Source: Rhodopseudomonas telluris
GTDB taxonomy: Bacteria > Pseudomonadota > Alphaproteobacteria > Rhizobiales > Xanthobacteraceae
Assembly (NCBI RefSeq): GCF_042432815.1
Contig: NZ_JBHLWM010000008.1
Span: 62,001 to 126,000, forward strand
Reading direction: 5' to 3'
Length of the DNA: 64,000 bases
Shown piece by piece: positions 17,015 to 26,830 of this stretch (position 1 is the first letter of the stretch; the number at the start of each line of letters is the position of its first letter). Position numbers and translations under genes: made by a program. The notes under the pieces were generated by a model. It was given only the letters and a program-made list of their open reading frames with translations, made no database searches and was not told the origin of the DNA.

Positions 17015-17722
17015 TCACGATGCCGCAGCGACCGCGTCGACGGCATCAATGATGACATCGGCAACCGCTTGCGGTTGTGACAGTATCGACAGATGGCTGG
17101 CCTTCAGCTCGATCGTGGTCGCGTTTAGCCGCTTCGCGAGTTCCCGCTGGAGCTCGATGCTGACTACTCGGTCGCTGGCGGAGACGATGAACCAGTTGGG
17201 ACGCGTCGCCCAGGCTGCTTCGGTGATCTTGTCGCCGAAGGTCGCCTCCGGCAGCGGCGGCTGGACCACAGCCAACAGCCGGGCGTCTTCTTCCGGCAGG
17301 TCCTGCGCGACGTCGTTGATCCAGCCTTCCGCGCTGAGCTTGAGCAGGCCGGGGCCCGCCTTGACGATCTGGCTCAATCCAGGCGGTGCTGGATGCGAGC
17401 CGACGAGATCACCGACAGACTCGCCGACTTTTGGCGGCAGCGCAGCGACGAACACGAGCGCCTCGACCTTGGGGTCGTTGCCGGCCTGTGCGATCACCGC
17501 GCCGCCCCAGCTATGGCCGACCAGGACGACCGGTCCCTTGATCGCGTCGAGCACCAGCTTTGTCGCTTCGACATCGGCTGCCAGGGAGGTCGTCGGGTTC
17601 TGCACCGCGACCACTGGGATGCCTTTGTTCATCAAATACGGGATGACGAGCCGCCAGCTCGATCCGTCCGCCCACGCGCCGTGAACGAGGACAACGGTCG
17701 GAGACGGCTCGGAACTGCTCAT
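17015..17722 (-). CDS. Alpha/beta hydrolase (pyrethroid hydrolase/salicylate esterase-like)
   Basis: The product has 235 residues, the whole a single hydrolase domain. Seen: VVLVHGAWADGSSW (oxyanion loop), nucleophile elbow VGHSWGGAV with Ser near residue 70, and a late SHLSILSQP that supplies the His. No signal peptide is evident. It is followed 16 bp later by the Tat-type hydrolase, so the pair is probably co-transcribed; both have independent hits in the esterase superfamily. Substrate unknown. Confidence 0.85.
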   Translation of the reverse strand: MSSSEPSPTVVLVHGAWADGSSWRLVIPYLMNKGIPVVAVQNPTTSLAADVEATKLVLDAIKGPVVLVGHSWGGAVIAQAGNDPKVEALVFVAALPPKVGESVGDLVGSHPAPPGLSQIVKAGPGLLKLSAEGWINDVAQDLPEEDARLLAVVQPPLPEATFGDKITEAAWATRPNWFIVSASDRVVSIELQRELAKRLNATTIELKASHLSILSQPQAVADVIIDAVDAVAAAS

Positions 17723-17816
17723 GTGAGATTGTCCTGTGCGGGATCGTGATCGGTCGCAACCAATCTAGGACACAGGCACGAGCGCATCTTGCAGGTTCGC
17801 ACGGCGTCTTGAACAT

Positions 17817-20800
17817 TCAGTCCGTGCGGAAGCCCGGATCAGGCGCTGCCCGTGGTAAAGAAAAGTGAAATGCGGCGCCGCGTGGTTTGACCGATGTCGC
17901 CCAAAGCCGGCCACCGTGCGCCTCGACGATCGACTTGCTGATCGACAACCCCATGCCCATCCCGTGAGGCTTGGTCGTCACCAGCGCTTCAAATAGTTGA
18001 TCGATACGGTCTTCGTCGAAGCCGAGGCCATTGTCGGTGACGCTGACGACGACGGTGTCGTTGTCGGCCGACCGCGTGGCAACCTGGAGCGTTCGTCGGC
18101 CCTCAATGGCTGCCGTCGACTCAATGGCATTCATCGTCAGATTGAGGAGAACCTGCTGGAGCTGGACCTTATTGCCCAAAACCAGGCTGTCCTCGTCGGT
18201 GAGATCTGTCTCGAGCTGAACAGTATGCTGACGAAGTTCGCTTTGGATGATCGAAAGCATCTCGATGGCGACATCGTTGATGTCCACGGCGGACATTTTG
18301 GGTGGGGATTTAACCGCTAGGCCTCGGATGGTTTGAACGACGTCCGCGGCGCGGCGGCCGTTTTCGATCACCCGGCGAGCGGCGCGCTCGGCCTCCTCAA
18401 TCGAAGGTCTGTCGTTGCTCAGCCACCTGACGCAGACCTCTGCGTTGGTAATGATCGCGGTCAAAGGCTGGTTGATCTCGTGGGCGATCGAGATCACCAA
18501 TTCGCCGATCGCCGTGAGCCGCGACATGCGCATCAGCTCGGATTGGGACTTTTGTAACGCCTCGACCAGGGCATCCTTTTCTTCCAACAGTGCGTTCTTC
18601 AATGACATCGCTGCCTGCGACGCCAGGAGCTTGAGGATCGTGAGCTTTGCGGGCGTGAAGACGCCGGCCGCCAAATTGTTCTCGAGGAAGATGATGCCGA
18701 CAAGCTTGGTGCGTTTGACGAGGGGCAGGCACAGGATCGACCTGCATTGCACCGAAGCAATGTAAGGATCGTCAACGAAGGGTCCGCTGGCGCGTGCGTC
18801 GTCGAGCATCACGGGTTCCCCGGTGCGGGTGACGACGTTGATGATCGTATTCGGCAATTCGGACGCCGAGACGATCTCCTCGCGCAACGATACGCGAATG
18901 CCATCGTGACCGGTTCTGGCCTCGGCGCGAACGCTCAATTCGTCGCCCTGTGGGATGATCAGCAAGCCCCGCTGCGCGCCGGCATGTTCGATCACCAGGG
19001 CCATCAGGGTTTCCATCAGGCGCGAAACGCCCGGCTCGTTGGAGACAGCCTCCGAGGTTTTGACGACGGTTGCGAGATCGAAGCTGTCGGTGAATTCCGG
19101 TGGCACGAGCGGAGTTGTCAGCAGGCCGAATCCGTGTCCCGGGTTTTGGCGTTCGATTTGCTTCACCTTCCCGAGCGCGCCCCACCGGTGATAGCAGTCG
19201 CGCGCTCGTGCCGAATGAGTCTCGTAACCGGTCTGCAGGCCCTGGCGATGATAGAGGCGGGAAGCCAACTCGTGAGCGATTGCTTCGACATGCAGAAAAT
19301 GATGTCGCTGCGAGGACTCGATGGCCCGTTCGTATGATCGGATGGCGTCGAACGGCCGGTTGTCGATCCGCGCGATCTCCGCGGCCAGCACAGCCGCGCG
19401 GCCCTCGAAATTCTCGTGGCAATGCGTTTCCCACTCCGACATCTGGCGGTGCGCTTCGACCAGTCCGGCCTTCAGCCTATCCCGCAGGCTGGCGGGCGCG
19501 GAGTCGTAGTAGGCAGCCTGGACCAGCCCGCCATAGAAGCGGACGACGACGTACTCGAAATGGCCGAATGTGGTCCACAGCAGCGGCGTGGCTTTCTCCA
19601 TCGCCTCGTAAGCCGCGCGGAATTCGCCGGCGAAATAGCGCGCCTGCATCTTCCGGATCCAGAACCAGCAAGTCGCAATATCGAGGCTGCGGTTCGCCGA
19701 GAGCTCTTGTTCGAAATTGCCTTCGTCAAATTCCGCATCGTTCAACGAGCCGAAGGCATCGGTGTCGCTTCTCAACATCCGAATGAGTTGGAGCTGCGTC
19801 CTGATGATGTGGACGATCAAGCCGAATTTGGCACGCTGCATCAATTGCAGTCGTGTGGCCGCTTCCGGTTCGACGTCGTCGAGCAGGTCCCCGGAGTCCA
19901 GGCGGTTCGTGATCAGCGTGCAGGATGAAAACCCGGCATAGGTCAGGTCTCCGGTCTCGTTGGATTCGTCGAATGCTCGCCGCAGATATTTCTGCGACTC
20001 CGTCAGGGGGCGGGCCCATGGCAAGACATGCGCGCCATAGGTGAGGTCGACGCGTGCTTTGTACTTGTCGAGTCCGCGCTCTTCCGTGAGGCGAAGACCG
20101 AGTTCACCGAAGCTCAGCGCAGCCCGATAGTCGCCGAAAGTAGGCCCCGCCACCATGCCGAGATACGCATAGGCCAAGGCGGACGCGTCGCTATTGCCGT
20201 GGTGGATACTGAGATTGGCCATCCGGCACAGGATCAGGCAAACGAGGTTGAGGTCGGTGAAGAAGGCGGGCGCGAGCGCGGCGGTCATGACGCCTAGGGC
20301 GGCGCAGTGCTTTGGGGCGGTCGCGATCGGCAGGTCCAGCAGCGCGGCAATGGAAAGACCGTCCAGGCGCCGCGCAAGACGCTGATATTCGGCCCGGGCG
20401 TCCTCCCGGGAGGGCTGCCGAGGCCAGATGATGCCGACTTCGCTCAGGTAGTCGAGACAGATCCTCACTGCGTCGGAACTGCGATCCATTGCGGTACAGA
20501 GAGTGATCTGCAATGCGACGACCGAGGCTTTGTCGACCTCATCGGCCGCTTCGAGCCTCAGGTCCTGCAGCCGACTTTCAGCCGCGAGGGGCCGCCCTGT
20601 CAGGAGTTCGCACTCGGCGATCTGATATTCGATCTGAAACGCCAGATCCTGGTGGTCCCGCCACTCCTGCCTGGTCAGCCGCGAGCGGGCCGCCGTCAGG
20701 TAAATCAAGGCGGACTGATAAGCGACGGCATTTCTCGCAGCCTTGCCGGCTTCGTGATTGTATTGCGCCATCGTCAGGCGTTCTGTCGCTGACGATACCA

Positions 20801-22973
20801 GTGCGGCGCCTGAATTGTAGTGGTTCACGATCTGGAAGATCGCATCGGACGACGCAGCGGGGCCGGCGGCCGCGGCGAGATGGCGGGCGATAAACAGGTG
20901 CTGTGCCGCGAGATCGGCCGCGGGGATCAGGCGGTAGGCTGCCTCCCGCACGCGGTCGTGAACGAAGCGATAATCGGATCCGGCGCGGAGCACCAACTCG
21001 GCGGTTACGAGGTCTTGCAGTCCGGCGTGGACCTGATTTTCCGACAGTTCACAGAGCCGACTCAGCGTTTCGGCATCAGCGTACATGCCGAGGCACGAGA
21101 AGACTTTGACAATTTGCAAGCTGGCTGCTGGCAACCTGTCGAGCCGACGCGCCATCAGATCGACGACGTTGTCGGTGTATCCCTTTGCATCGATCAGGTC
21201 GAGGTTCCAGGTCCATTCATGACGGAGCGCGTCGAACACGAGAAGCTGCTCGTGAACCAGCGACGAGAAGAACTGAATAGTGAAGAACGGATTTCCTCCG
21301 GTCTTGCGATGAATCAGGGCTGCCAACGGCGATACGCGCGCCGGATCACTGCGCAACACGTCGGCGACGAGGCTCCTCACGCTTTCGAACGTCAGCGGTT
21401 GCAGCCGAAGTTCATCGACATGAGCTGCATAGGCGCGAATGTCGTCCAGCGCCGAGGCCAGTGGGTGCGATTCATCGACCTCGTTATCGCGGTAAGCGCA
21501 GATCATCAGGAGGTGGCCAATCTCCGGCGCGCTCGCGAGACGCACCAGAAATTCGGCGGTTGCGGTATCGAACCATTGCACATCGTCGAGGAAAAGAACG
21601 AGCGGATGGTCTGGCCCCGCCAGGGCGCCGACGAAACGGCTAAGGACGGCTTGGAACCGGGCGCGGCTTTCCTGCGCCGGCAGATCCGGGATTGCGGGTT
21701 GATCTCCGATCAGAAGTGCGAGCTCGGGCACGAGATTGAGCAGCAGTCCGCCGCTCGTCCCGAGAGCATCGCAGAGTCGATCCCGCCAACGCGCCAAGTC
21801 GTCCTTGTCCTGGCCGAGGATCTGCCGGACGAAGGATTGAAACGCCTGCGCCAGCGTAGCGAACGGAATGTCGCGGCTGTACTGATCGAATTTGCCGGAG
21901 ATGAATAAGCCGTTGGTGGGGGTCAGAGTCTTGCGGAGTTCGTTGACGACCGACGACTTTCCTGCGCCCGAATAGCCGGAGATCAGCACCCATTCGGTGG
22001 CTCCGGTGGAAGCGACGCGGTGATAGGCGGAGAGAATCTGGTTGATTTCGGCGTCGCGGCCGTAAAGCTTCTCGCTCATCCGGATGACGCCGCAGGCGTC
22101 CTGCGCCGTCAGTCGGACGCCAGCCGTCGTGTGGTAAGCCTCCCAGGCGACCAGGCAGGAGCGCAGATCGCGCTCGACGCTGGCCGCAGTGAGATAGCGA
22201 TCATCGGCAGATTTGGAGAGCAGCCGGAAGATCAGCTGCTCGATGGCGATGGTCTCCGGCCGCGCGGAAGGCAGCGGATTCGGGCTTCGCGCAATGTGGT
22301 AGTGGATCCACTGCGTCGGGCTGTTGGCGAGAAACGGCAGAGCGCTGGATGCCATCATCTGATACAGGATGATCCCGAGGACATAGAGGTCGCTGCGAGC
22401 GTCGATCGAGCGATTCACTCGGCCGGTTTGCTCGGGCGACATGTAAATGGGCGACTCGACCAGCGACTCGTGAATTGCGAGGTCGGGGCGTTCGCGATGA
22501 AATCGTGAGGCTCCGGCTAGCCCGGTGAGCCAGACGTGGTCGGCCGCATCGATCCAAATCGTGTCCGGACACAGGTTGCGGTGGATCAGGCCTTGCAGAT
22601 GAACGTAGCTGAGCGCGTGCGCAAGTCCGATTGCCCGTCGGAGAAAGCGGGTGACCTCCAGTGGCTCATCGAGCAGTTCGGCGAGTGGGCGCGCGCGATC
22701 GTCGATCAGTAGGCCGAGTCGGCCATGCGCTGAGACCAACTCGCTTGGAATGAGGATCACGTCGGGATCAAGGTCGCGGGCGACAGCGAGTTCCTGGGCA
22801 AGGCGCTGCGCAGCGGCCGGGTCGGACGAGTCCGCCATGAAGAGGAGCGAGGCCGGGGCGGTCCCGTTTTGCACATGATAGAGGTCGTAGCGGCCGCTCC
22901 GCCGCACAAACCGCAATTCGCCACTGATGACGCGCAGCGATCGTGATTCATCTGGGGGCGGCGCCGGGGCCAT
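17817..22973 (-). CDS. Giant hybrid regulator: pseudokinase - AAA ATPase - GAF - histidine kinase
   Basis: The product has 1718 residues from the ATG at 22973, which overlaps the receiver-protein stop as TGATG. Order: a Ser/Thr-kinase-like domain (to ~275), an AAA/STAND-type ATPase (Walker A SGAGKSS at ~335, Walker B VLFLDDVQW), a long helical repeat region, a GAF domain (~1290-1450), HisKA with H1498 (AHEINQPLT) and HATPase_c (TDNGLGFDED, GMGMGLSI). The kinase domain lacks key residues: HRD is HRN (N133), followed by LCPD, and no DFG is seen (LTGLAG). It is therefore probably a pseudokinase sensor. The histidine kinase part looks active. Confidence 0.9.
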   Translation of the reverse strand: MAPAPPPDESRSLRVISGELRFVRRSGRYDLYHVQNGTAPASLLFMADSSDPAAAQRLAQELAVARDLDPDVILIPSELVSAHGRLGLLIDDRARPLAELLDEPLEVTRFLRRAIGLAHALSYVHLQGLIHRNLCPDTIWIDAADHVWLTGLAGASRFHRERPDLAIHESLVESPIYMSPEQTGRVNRSIDARSDLYVLGIILYQMMASSALPFLANSPTQWIHYHIARSPNPLPSARPETIAIEQLIFRLLSKSADDRYLTAASVERDLRSCLVAWEAYHTTAGVRLTAQDACGVIRMSEKLYGRDAEINQILSAYHRVASTGATEWVLISGYSGAGKSSVVNELRKTLTPTNGLFISGKFDQYSRDIPFATLAQAFQSFVRQILGQDKDDLARWRDRLCDALGTSGGLLLNLVPELALLIGDQPAIPDLPAQESRARFQAVLSRFVGALAGPDHPLVLFLDDVQWFDTATAEFLVRLASAPEIGHLLMICAYRDNEVDESHPLASALDDIRAYAAHVDELRLQPLTFESVRSLVADVLRSDPARVSPLAALIHRKTGGNPFFTIQFFSSLVHEQLLVFDALRHEWTWNLDLIDAKGYTDNVVDLMARRLDRLPAASLQIVKVFSCLGMYADAETLSRLCELSENQVHAGLQDLVTAELVLRAGSDYRFVHDRVREAAYRLIPAADLAAQHLFIARHLAAAAGPAASSDAIFQIVNHYNSGAALVSSATERLTMAQYNHEAGKAARNAVAYQSALIYLTAARSRLTRQEWRDHQDLAFQIEYQIAECELLTGRPLAAESRLQDLRLEAADEVDKASVVALQITLCTAMDRSSDAVRICLDYLSEVGIIWPRQPSREDARAEYQRLARRLDGLSIAALLDLPIATAPKHCAALGVMTAALAPAFFTDLNLVCLILCRMANLSIHHGNSDASALAYAYLGMVAGPTFGDYRAALSFGELGLRLTEERGLDKYKARVDLTYGAHVLPWARPLTESQKYLRRAFDESNETGDLTYAGFSSCTLITNRLDSGDLLDDVEPEAATRLQLMQRAKFGLIVHIIRTQLQLIRMLRSDTDAFGSLNDAEFDEGNFEQELSANRSLDIATCWFWIRKMQARYFAGEFRAAYEAMEKATPLLWTTFGHFEYVVVRFYGGLVQAAYYDSAPASLRDRLKAGLVEAHRQMSEWETHCHENFEGRAAVLAAEIARIDNRPFDAIRSYERAIESSQRHHFLHVEAIAHELASRLYHRQGLQTGYETHSARARDCYHRWGALGKVKQIERQNPGHGFGLLTTPLVPPEFTDSFDLATVVKTSEAVSNEPGVSRLMETLMALVIEHAGAQRGLLIIPQGDELSVRAEARTGHDGIRVSLREEIVSASELPNTIINVVTRTGEPVMLDDARASGPFVDDPYIASVQCRSILCLPLVKRTKLVGIIFLENNLAAGVFTPAKLTILKLLASQAAMSLKNALLEEKDALVEALQKSQSELMRMSRLTAIGELVISIAHEINQPLTAIITNAEVCVRWLSNDRPSIEEAERAARRVIENGRRAADVVQTIRGLAVKSPPKMSAVDINDVAIEMLSIIQSELRQHTVQLETDLTDEDSLVLGNKVQLQQVLLNLTMNAIESTAAIEGRRTLQVATRSADNDTVVVSVTDNGLGFDEDRIDQLFEALVTTKPHGMGMGLSISKSIVEAHGGRLWATSVKPRGAAFHFSLPRAAPDPGFRTD

Positions 22974-23392
22974 CAGGTCGCCCCGCTTCCGCCAGGCAGA
23001 GCGATCGCGCGATGGATGCATTCCACGAGGCGCTGCGCGTCGAACGGCTTACTCAGGAACTCGATGGCTCCCATCCGCCGGGCCCGCGCCTCGATCCGTT
23101 CGTCGGGGAAGGCCGTGATGAACACGACCGGCGGTGCGCGCCCCTCTGCAAGCAAGCGCGCATAAAGATCCAGGCCATTGAGGCCCGCCATCTGCACGTC
23201 GGTGATCAGGCAGGCCGTCGCCTCGATCGACTCCGAATTCAGATACTGCCGGGCGGAGTTGAAACCACGGGCTTCGAGGCCGAGCGATTTGATCAGTCCC
23301 TCGATCGCGATCCGGACATTTTCGTCGTCGTCAATCACCGAGATGATCTTGCCGATGGTCAAGTCTGCCATCCTCAAGGGGCGATCCTGCAC
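22973..23392 (-). CDS. Single-domain response regulator (CheY-like)
   Basis: The product has 139 residues and is a receiver domain only. Acidic pocket DDDEN, phospho-acceptor D65 in LITDVQMAG, switch Thr in FITAFPDE, and Lys in LSKPFDAQ are all present. There is no output domain. The start is a GTG with GAGAG upstream; the ATG at 23371 is an alternative. Its stop overlaps the start of the giant kinase, so it is very likely that kinase's partner, possibly as a phosphate relay to the neighbouring FixJ-type protein. Confidence 0.9.
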   Translation of the reverse strand: MQDRPLRMADLTIGKIISVIDDDENVRIAIEGLIKSLGLEARGFNSARQYLNSESIEATACLITDVQMAGLNGLDLYARLLAEGRAPPVVFITAFPDERIEARARRMGAIEFLSKPFDAQRLVECIHRAIALPGGSGAT

Positions 23393-23430
23393 GATCGACG
23401 GCTCTCAAAATTGCGGCAGCCGTCGCGGCC

Positions 23431-24084
23431 TTATAAGTCATACGATGGTTTTATGTCGGTTCCGCCCGCGCCCGGGCAGATCAGTTCCGCCATTCTCACA
23501 AGCTCGGCGAGCGATCTCGCACCCATCTTCTTCATGACACGGCCGCGGTGGATCTTGACGGTGATCTCGCTGAGGCCGAGGTCAGCGGCAACGATCTTGT
23601 TCATCGATCCGGCCGCGACCATTTCGAAGATCTGCTTTTCACGCGGCGTGAGCGCGCGGTGACGCTGCAGGATCTCATCGCGCTTGCCGTCTGCCTCGCG
23701 GCGCTTGCGGTCGATCTCGATTGCTGCTGCGACCGCGTCGAGCATTTCCTGATCGCGGAAGGGCTTGGTGAGAAAATCGACTGCTCCCGCTTTCATGCCG
23801 CGCACGGTCATGGGCACATCGCCGTAACCGGTCATGAAAATGATCGGGATGCGGACGTTCAGCCGCGACAAGATGTCCTGCAGATCGAGGCCACTGGTCC
23901 CGGGGAGGCGGACATCAAGGAGCATGCAATTCGCTTCGGCAGGCACGCCCGCCGTCAGCAGCTGTTGAGCTGACGAAAATAGCGCAACTCTGTTACCGAC
24001 CGAAAGAAACAGGCCAGCTAAGGCCTCTCTGATATCGACGTCATCGTCGACGATCACCACGAGTGGGCCGGGCGCTGAAGTCAT
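23431..24084 (-). CDS. FixJ/NarL-type response regulator with LuxR HTH
   Basis: The product has 217 residues: an N-terminal receiver (VDDDVDIREA, D57 in LLDVRLPG, T in IFMTGYGD, K in LTKPFRD) and a C-terminal LuxR HTH (LTPREKQIFEMVAAG ... GLSEITVKIHRGRVM). It belongs to the FixJ branch by linker and receiver pattern. It is the first gene of the minus-strand regulator set 24084-17817 and lies 38 bp before the receiver gene. Target genes are unknown. Confidence 0.92.
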   Translation of the reverse strand: MTSAPGPLVVIVDDDVDIREALAGLFLSVGNRVALFSSAQQLLTAGVPAEANCMLLDVRLPGTSGLDLQDILSRLNVRIPIIFMTGYGDVPMTVRGMKAGAVDFLTKPFRDQEMLDAVAAAIEIDRKRREADGKRDEILQRHRALTPREKQIFEMVAAGSMNKIVAADLGLSEITVKIHRGRVMKKMGARSLAELVRMAELICPGAGGTDIKPSYDL

Positions 24085-24220
24085 GAATCCCGCTGCTACC
24101 TTCCGATCGGCGCCACATTAGACAAAGTCGGAAGGCAATGCCAGTTGGCGGCGCGCACCGGGCCGTGCAACGCCCATGCGGCAACTGCATCACTCGACAA
24201 GCTTGCGTTACAAGCTCCAA

Positions 24221-24250
24221 GACAAATGGGAAAGCCCGACAGGACGGGCT
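24221..24250 (-). terminator. Probable Rho-independent terminator after tex
   Basis: On the minus strand AGCCCG-TCCTGT-CGGGCT (24250-24233) is followed by TTTCCCATTTGTC. It lies about 75 bp past the tex stop. A second stem, GGACCGTCT/AGACGGTCC with a 6-nt loop at 24282-24305, lies between them. The tail is not a pure T-run. Confidence 0.5.
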
Positions 24251-24322
24251 TCAGCAGCAGGACCTGATGCGGGGTAGCCGCGGACCGTCTTTGAGGAGAC
24301 GGTCCCCGGGTTGATCCGCAAG

Positions 24323-26665
24323 CTACTTCGATTTCTGGCGGTTCTTGCTGCTCTCGGCGGCTTTGGCGAGAGCGGCTGCGAACGCACCGCCGCCGCTGTT
24401 GCTCTCGGGGCGCGGACGGTGACGATCGATCAGTTTGGCACTGGCGCCGCCGCCACCGCCAGATTGTCGGCGCTCGCCGGGCTTGGGGATCGGATCCGAC
24501 ATCCGCAGCGTCAGGCCGATCCGATTGCGCGGCACATCGACTTCGAGCACCTTGACCTTGACGACCTGGCCCGGCTTCACGACTTCGCGCGGATCGTTGA
24601 TCCGCCGCTCCGACATCGCCGAGATGTGGATGAGCCCGTCCTGATGCACGCCGATATCGGCGAAAGCGCCGAACGCCGCTACGTTGGTGATCGTCGCCTC
24701 GAGGATCATGCCGGGCTTGAGATCTGTGATCTTCTCCACGCCTTCCTGGAAGGTGGCGGTCTTGAATTCCGGACGCGGATCGCGGCCAGGCTTCTCCAGC
24801 TCTTTCAGGATGTCACTGACGGTCGGAACTCCGAACTTGTCGTCGGCGAACTCTGTCGGCCGCAACGCCTGCAGCGTCTTGGTCTGGCCGATCAGCGCTT
24901 TGATGTCGCTCTTGGTCGCCGCGAGGATCTTCTTGACGATCGGATAGGCTTCCGGATGAACGCCGGAGGCATCTAGCGGGTTCTCGCCGTCACGAATGCG
25001 CAGGAAGCCGGCGCATTGCTCGAACGCCTTGGGGCCGAGGCGCGGCACTTCTTTCAGCTTGGCGCGGCTGGGGAAGGGTCCGTTGGCGTCGCGATGCGCA
25101 ACGATGTTCGCGGCCAGCGTCTCGCCGATGCCCGACACGCGGGCCAGCAGCGGCGCCGAGGCCGTATTAAGATCGACGCCGACCGCGTTCACGCAGTCCT
25201 CCACGGTGGCGTCGAGCGCGCGCGACAGCGTGTACTGATTGAGGTCGTGCTGATACTGGCCGACGCCGATCGACTGCGGCGGCACTTTCACGAGTTCACC
25301 GAGTGGATCCTGCAGGCGGCGCGCGATCGACACCGCGCCGCGGATCGACACGTCGAGATCGGGGAATTCCTTCGAGGCGAATTCGGAGGCCGAATACACC
25401 GACGCGCCGGCTTCCGAGACGATCGCCTTCGTGAGCTTGAGGTCGGGCTTGGCCTTCATCAGGTCGGCGACCAGCTTCTCGGTTTCGCGCGATGCGGTGC
25501 CGTTGCCGATCGCGACCAGCTCGATGCGATGCTTGACGCACAACTGCGCCAGTTCGAGCATGCTCTCGTTCCACTTCCGCGCCGGCTCGTGCGGATAGAT
25601 CGTGGTGTGATCGACGAACTTGCCGGTACGGTCGATCACCGCAACCTTGACGCCTGTGCGGTAACCAGGATCGAGTCCGAGTGTGGCGCGGCCGCCGGCA
25701 GGCGCGGCGAGCAGCAGGTCGCGCAGGTTCGCAGCGAATACGCGCACCGCTTCCTTCTCGGCCTGCTGCCAGAGCCGCATCCGGACGTCGAGGGAGAGGC
25801 CGGTCTTGATCCGCGTACGCCATGCCCAACGCACACAATCGGACAGGAAACCGTCGGCAGGTCGGCCCTTGCGCGAGATGCCGAAGGTGGCGGCGATACG
25901 GTTTTCGTACTGCGTCGGCTCCTTGGAGTCGGGATCTTCACCGTCGCCGAAGTCCAGCGACAGGATTTCTTCCTTCTCGCCACGCAGCAGCGCGAGGATG
26001 CGGTGCGACGGCAGCTTTTCGTAGGGCTCCGAGAAGTCGAAGTAATCGGCGAACTTTGCGCCCTCGGTCTTCTTGCCGTCGCGCACGCCGGCCTTGATCT
26101 GGCCGCGGCTCCACATCATTTCGCGCAGGCTGCCGGTGAGGTCGGCGTGTTCGGAGAAGCGCTCGACCAGGATGGCGCGGGCGCCTTCCAGCGCCGCCTT
26201 GACGTCGGCGACCGGATGATCGCCGTCGGTCTTCACATAGGCCGCGGCCTCGGCCTGCGGGTCCTTGTCGGGGTTCTGCAACAACAGATCGGCCAGGGGC
26301 TCAAGGCCCGACTCGCGGGCGATCTGCGCTTTGGTGCGGCGCTTTTCCTTGAACGGCAGATAGATGTCTTCAAGCCGCGCCTTGGTGTCGGCGGCGAGCA
26401 GGGCTTTCTCGATCTCGGGCGTCAGCTTGCCCTGTTCCTTGATGCTGTCGATGATGGCGATACGGCGCGCGTCCATCTCGCGCAGATAGGTGAGCCTCTC
26501 TTCCAGAGTGCGCAGTTGCGTGTCGTCCAGCATGCCCGTCGCTTCCTTGCGATAGCGCGCAATGAACGGGACGGTCGACCCGCCGTCGAGCAGGTCGATG
26601 GCAGCCTGGACCTGTTCTTCGCGGACGGCGAGTTCGGTGGCGATGATGGACGCGATTTTCGGCAC
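24323..26665 (-). CDS. tex: Tex, RNA-binding transcription accessory protein
   Basis: The product has 780 residues, standard for Tex. N-terminal Tex domain (VPFIARYRKEATG), YqgF-like domain, helix-hairpin-helix segment (GVDLNTASAPLLARVSGIG), and C-terminal S1 domain (GMILEATITNVAAFGAFADIGVHQDGLIH). A basic, Gly/Ser-rich tail follows the S1 domain (GGGGGASAKL). Tex acts in the cytoplasm on nucleic acid and elongating RNA polymerase. It is a lone gene with no operon partner visible. Confidence 0.96.
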   Translation of the reverse strand: MPKIASIIATELAVREEQVQAAIDLLDGGSTVPFIARYRKEATGMLDDTQLRTLEERLTYLREMDARRIAIIDSIKEQGKLTPEIEKALLAADTKARLEDIYLPFKEKRRTKAQIARESGLEPLADLLLQNPDKDPQAEAAAYVKTDGDHPVADVKAALEGARAILVERFSEHADLTGSLREMMWSRGQIKAGVRDGKKTEGAKFADYFDFSEPYEKLPSHRILALLRGEKEEILSLDFGDGEDPDSKEPTQYENRIAATFGISRKGRPADGFLSDCVRWAWRTRIKTGLSLDVRMRLWQQAEKEAVRVFAANLRDLLLAAPAGGRATLGLDPGYRTGVKVAVIDRTGKFVDHTTIYPHEPARKWNESMLELAQLCVKHRIELVAIGNGTASRETEKLVADLMKAKPDLKLTKAIVSEAGASVYSASEFASKEFPDLDVSIRGAVSIARRLQDPLGELVKVPPQSIGVGQYQHDLNQYTLSRALDATVEDCVNAVGVDLNTASAPLLARVSGIGETLAANIVAHRDANGPFPSRAKLKEVPRLGPKAFEQCAGFLRIRDGENPLDASGVHPEAYPIVKKILAATKSDIKALIGQTKTLQALRPTEFADDKFGVPTVSDILKELEKPGRDPRPEFKTATFQEGVEKITDLKPGMILEATITNVAAFGAFADIGVHQDGLIHISAMSERRINDPREVVKPGQVVKVKVLEVDVPRNRIGLTLRMSDPIPKPGERRQSGGGGGASAKLIDRHRPRPESNSGGGAFAAALAKAAESSKNRQKSK

Positions 26666-26830
26666 TGGGAGTCTCTCGGAACGATGGCAAGGACGTCGAC
26701 GCTTCGCTGACGCGCGCGGCGAATCGAAGGCAACCTACGACATCTCGCAGGCGAGGTGGACGGTCCGCGTGCGGTGGCCCACAGGCCTGTTCACGCGCGC
26801 CGCCGAATTCCGGCAGGTGCCCGGAGTCCC

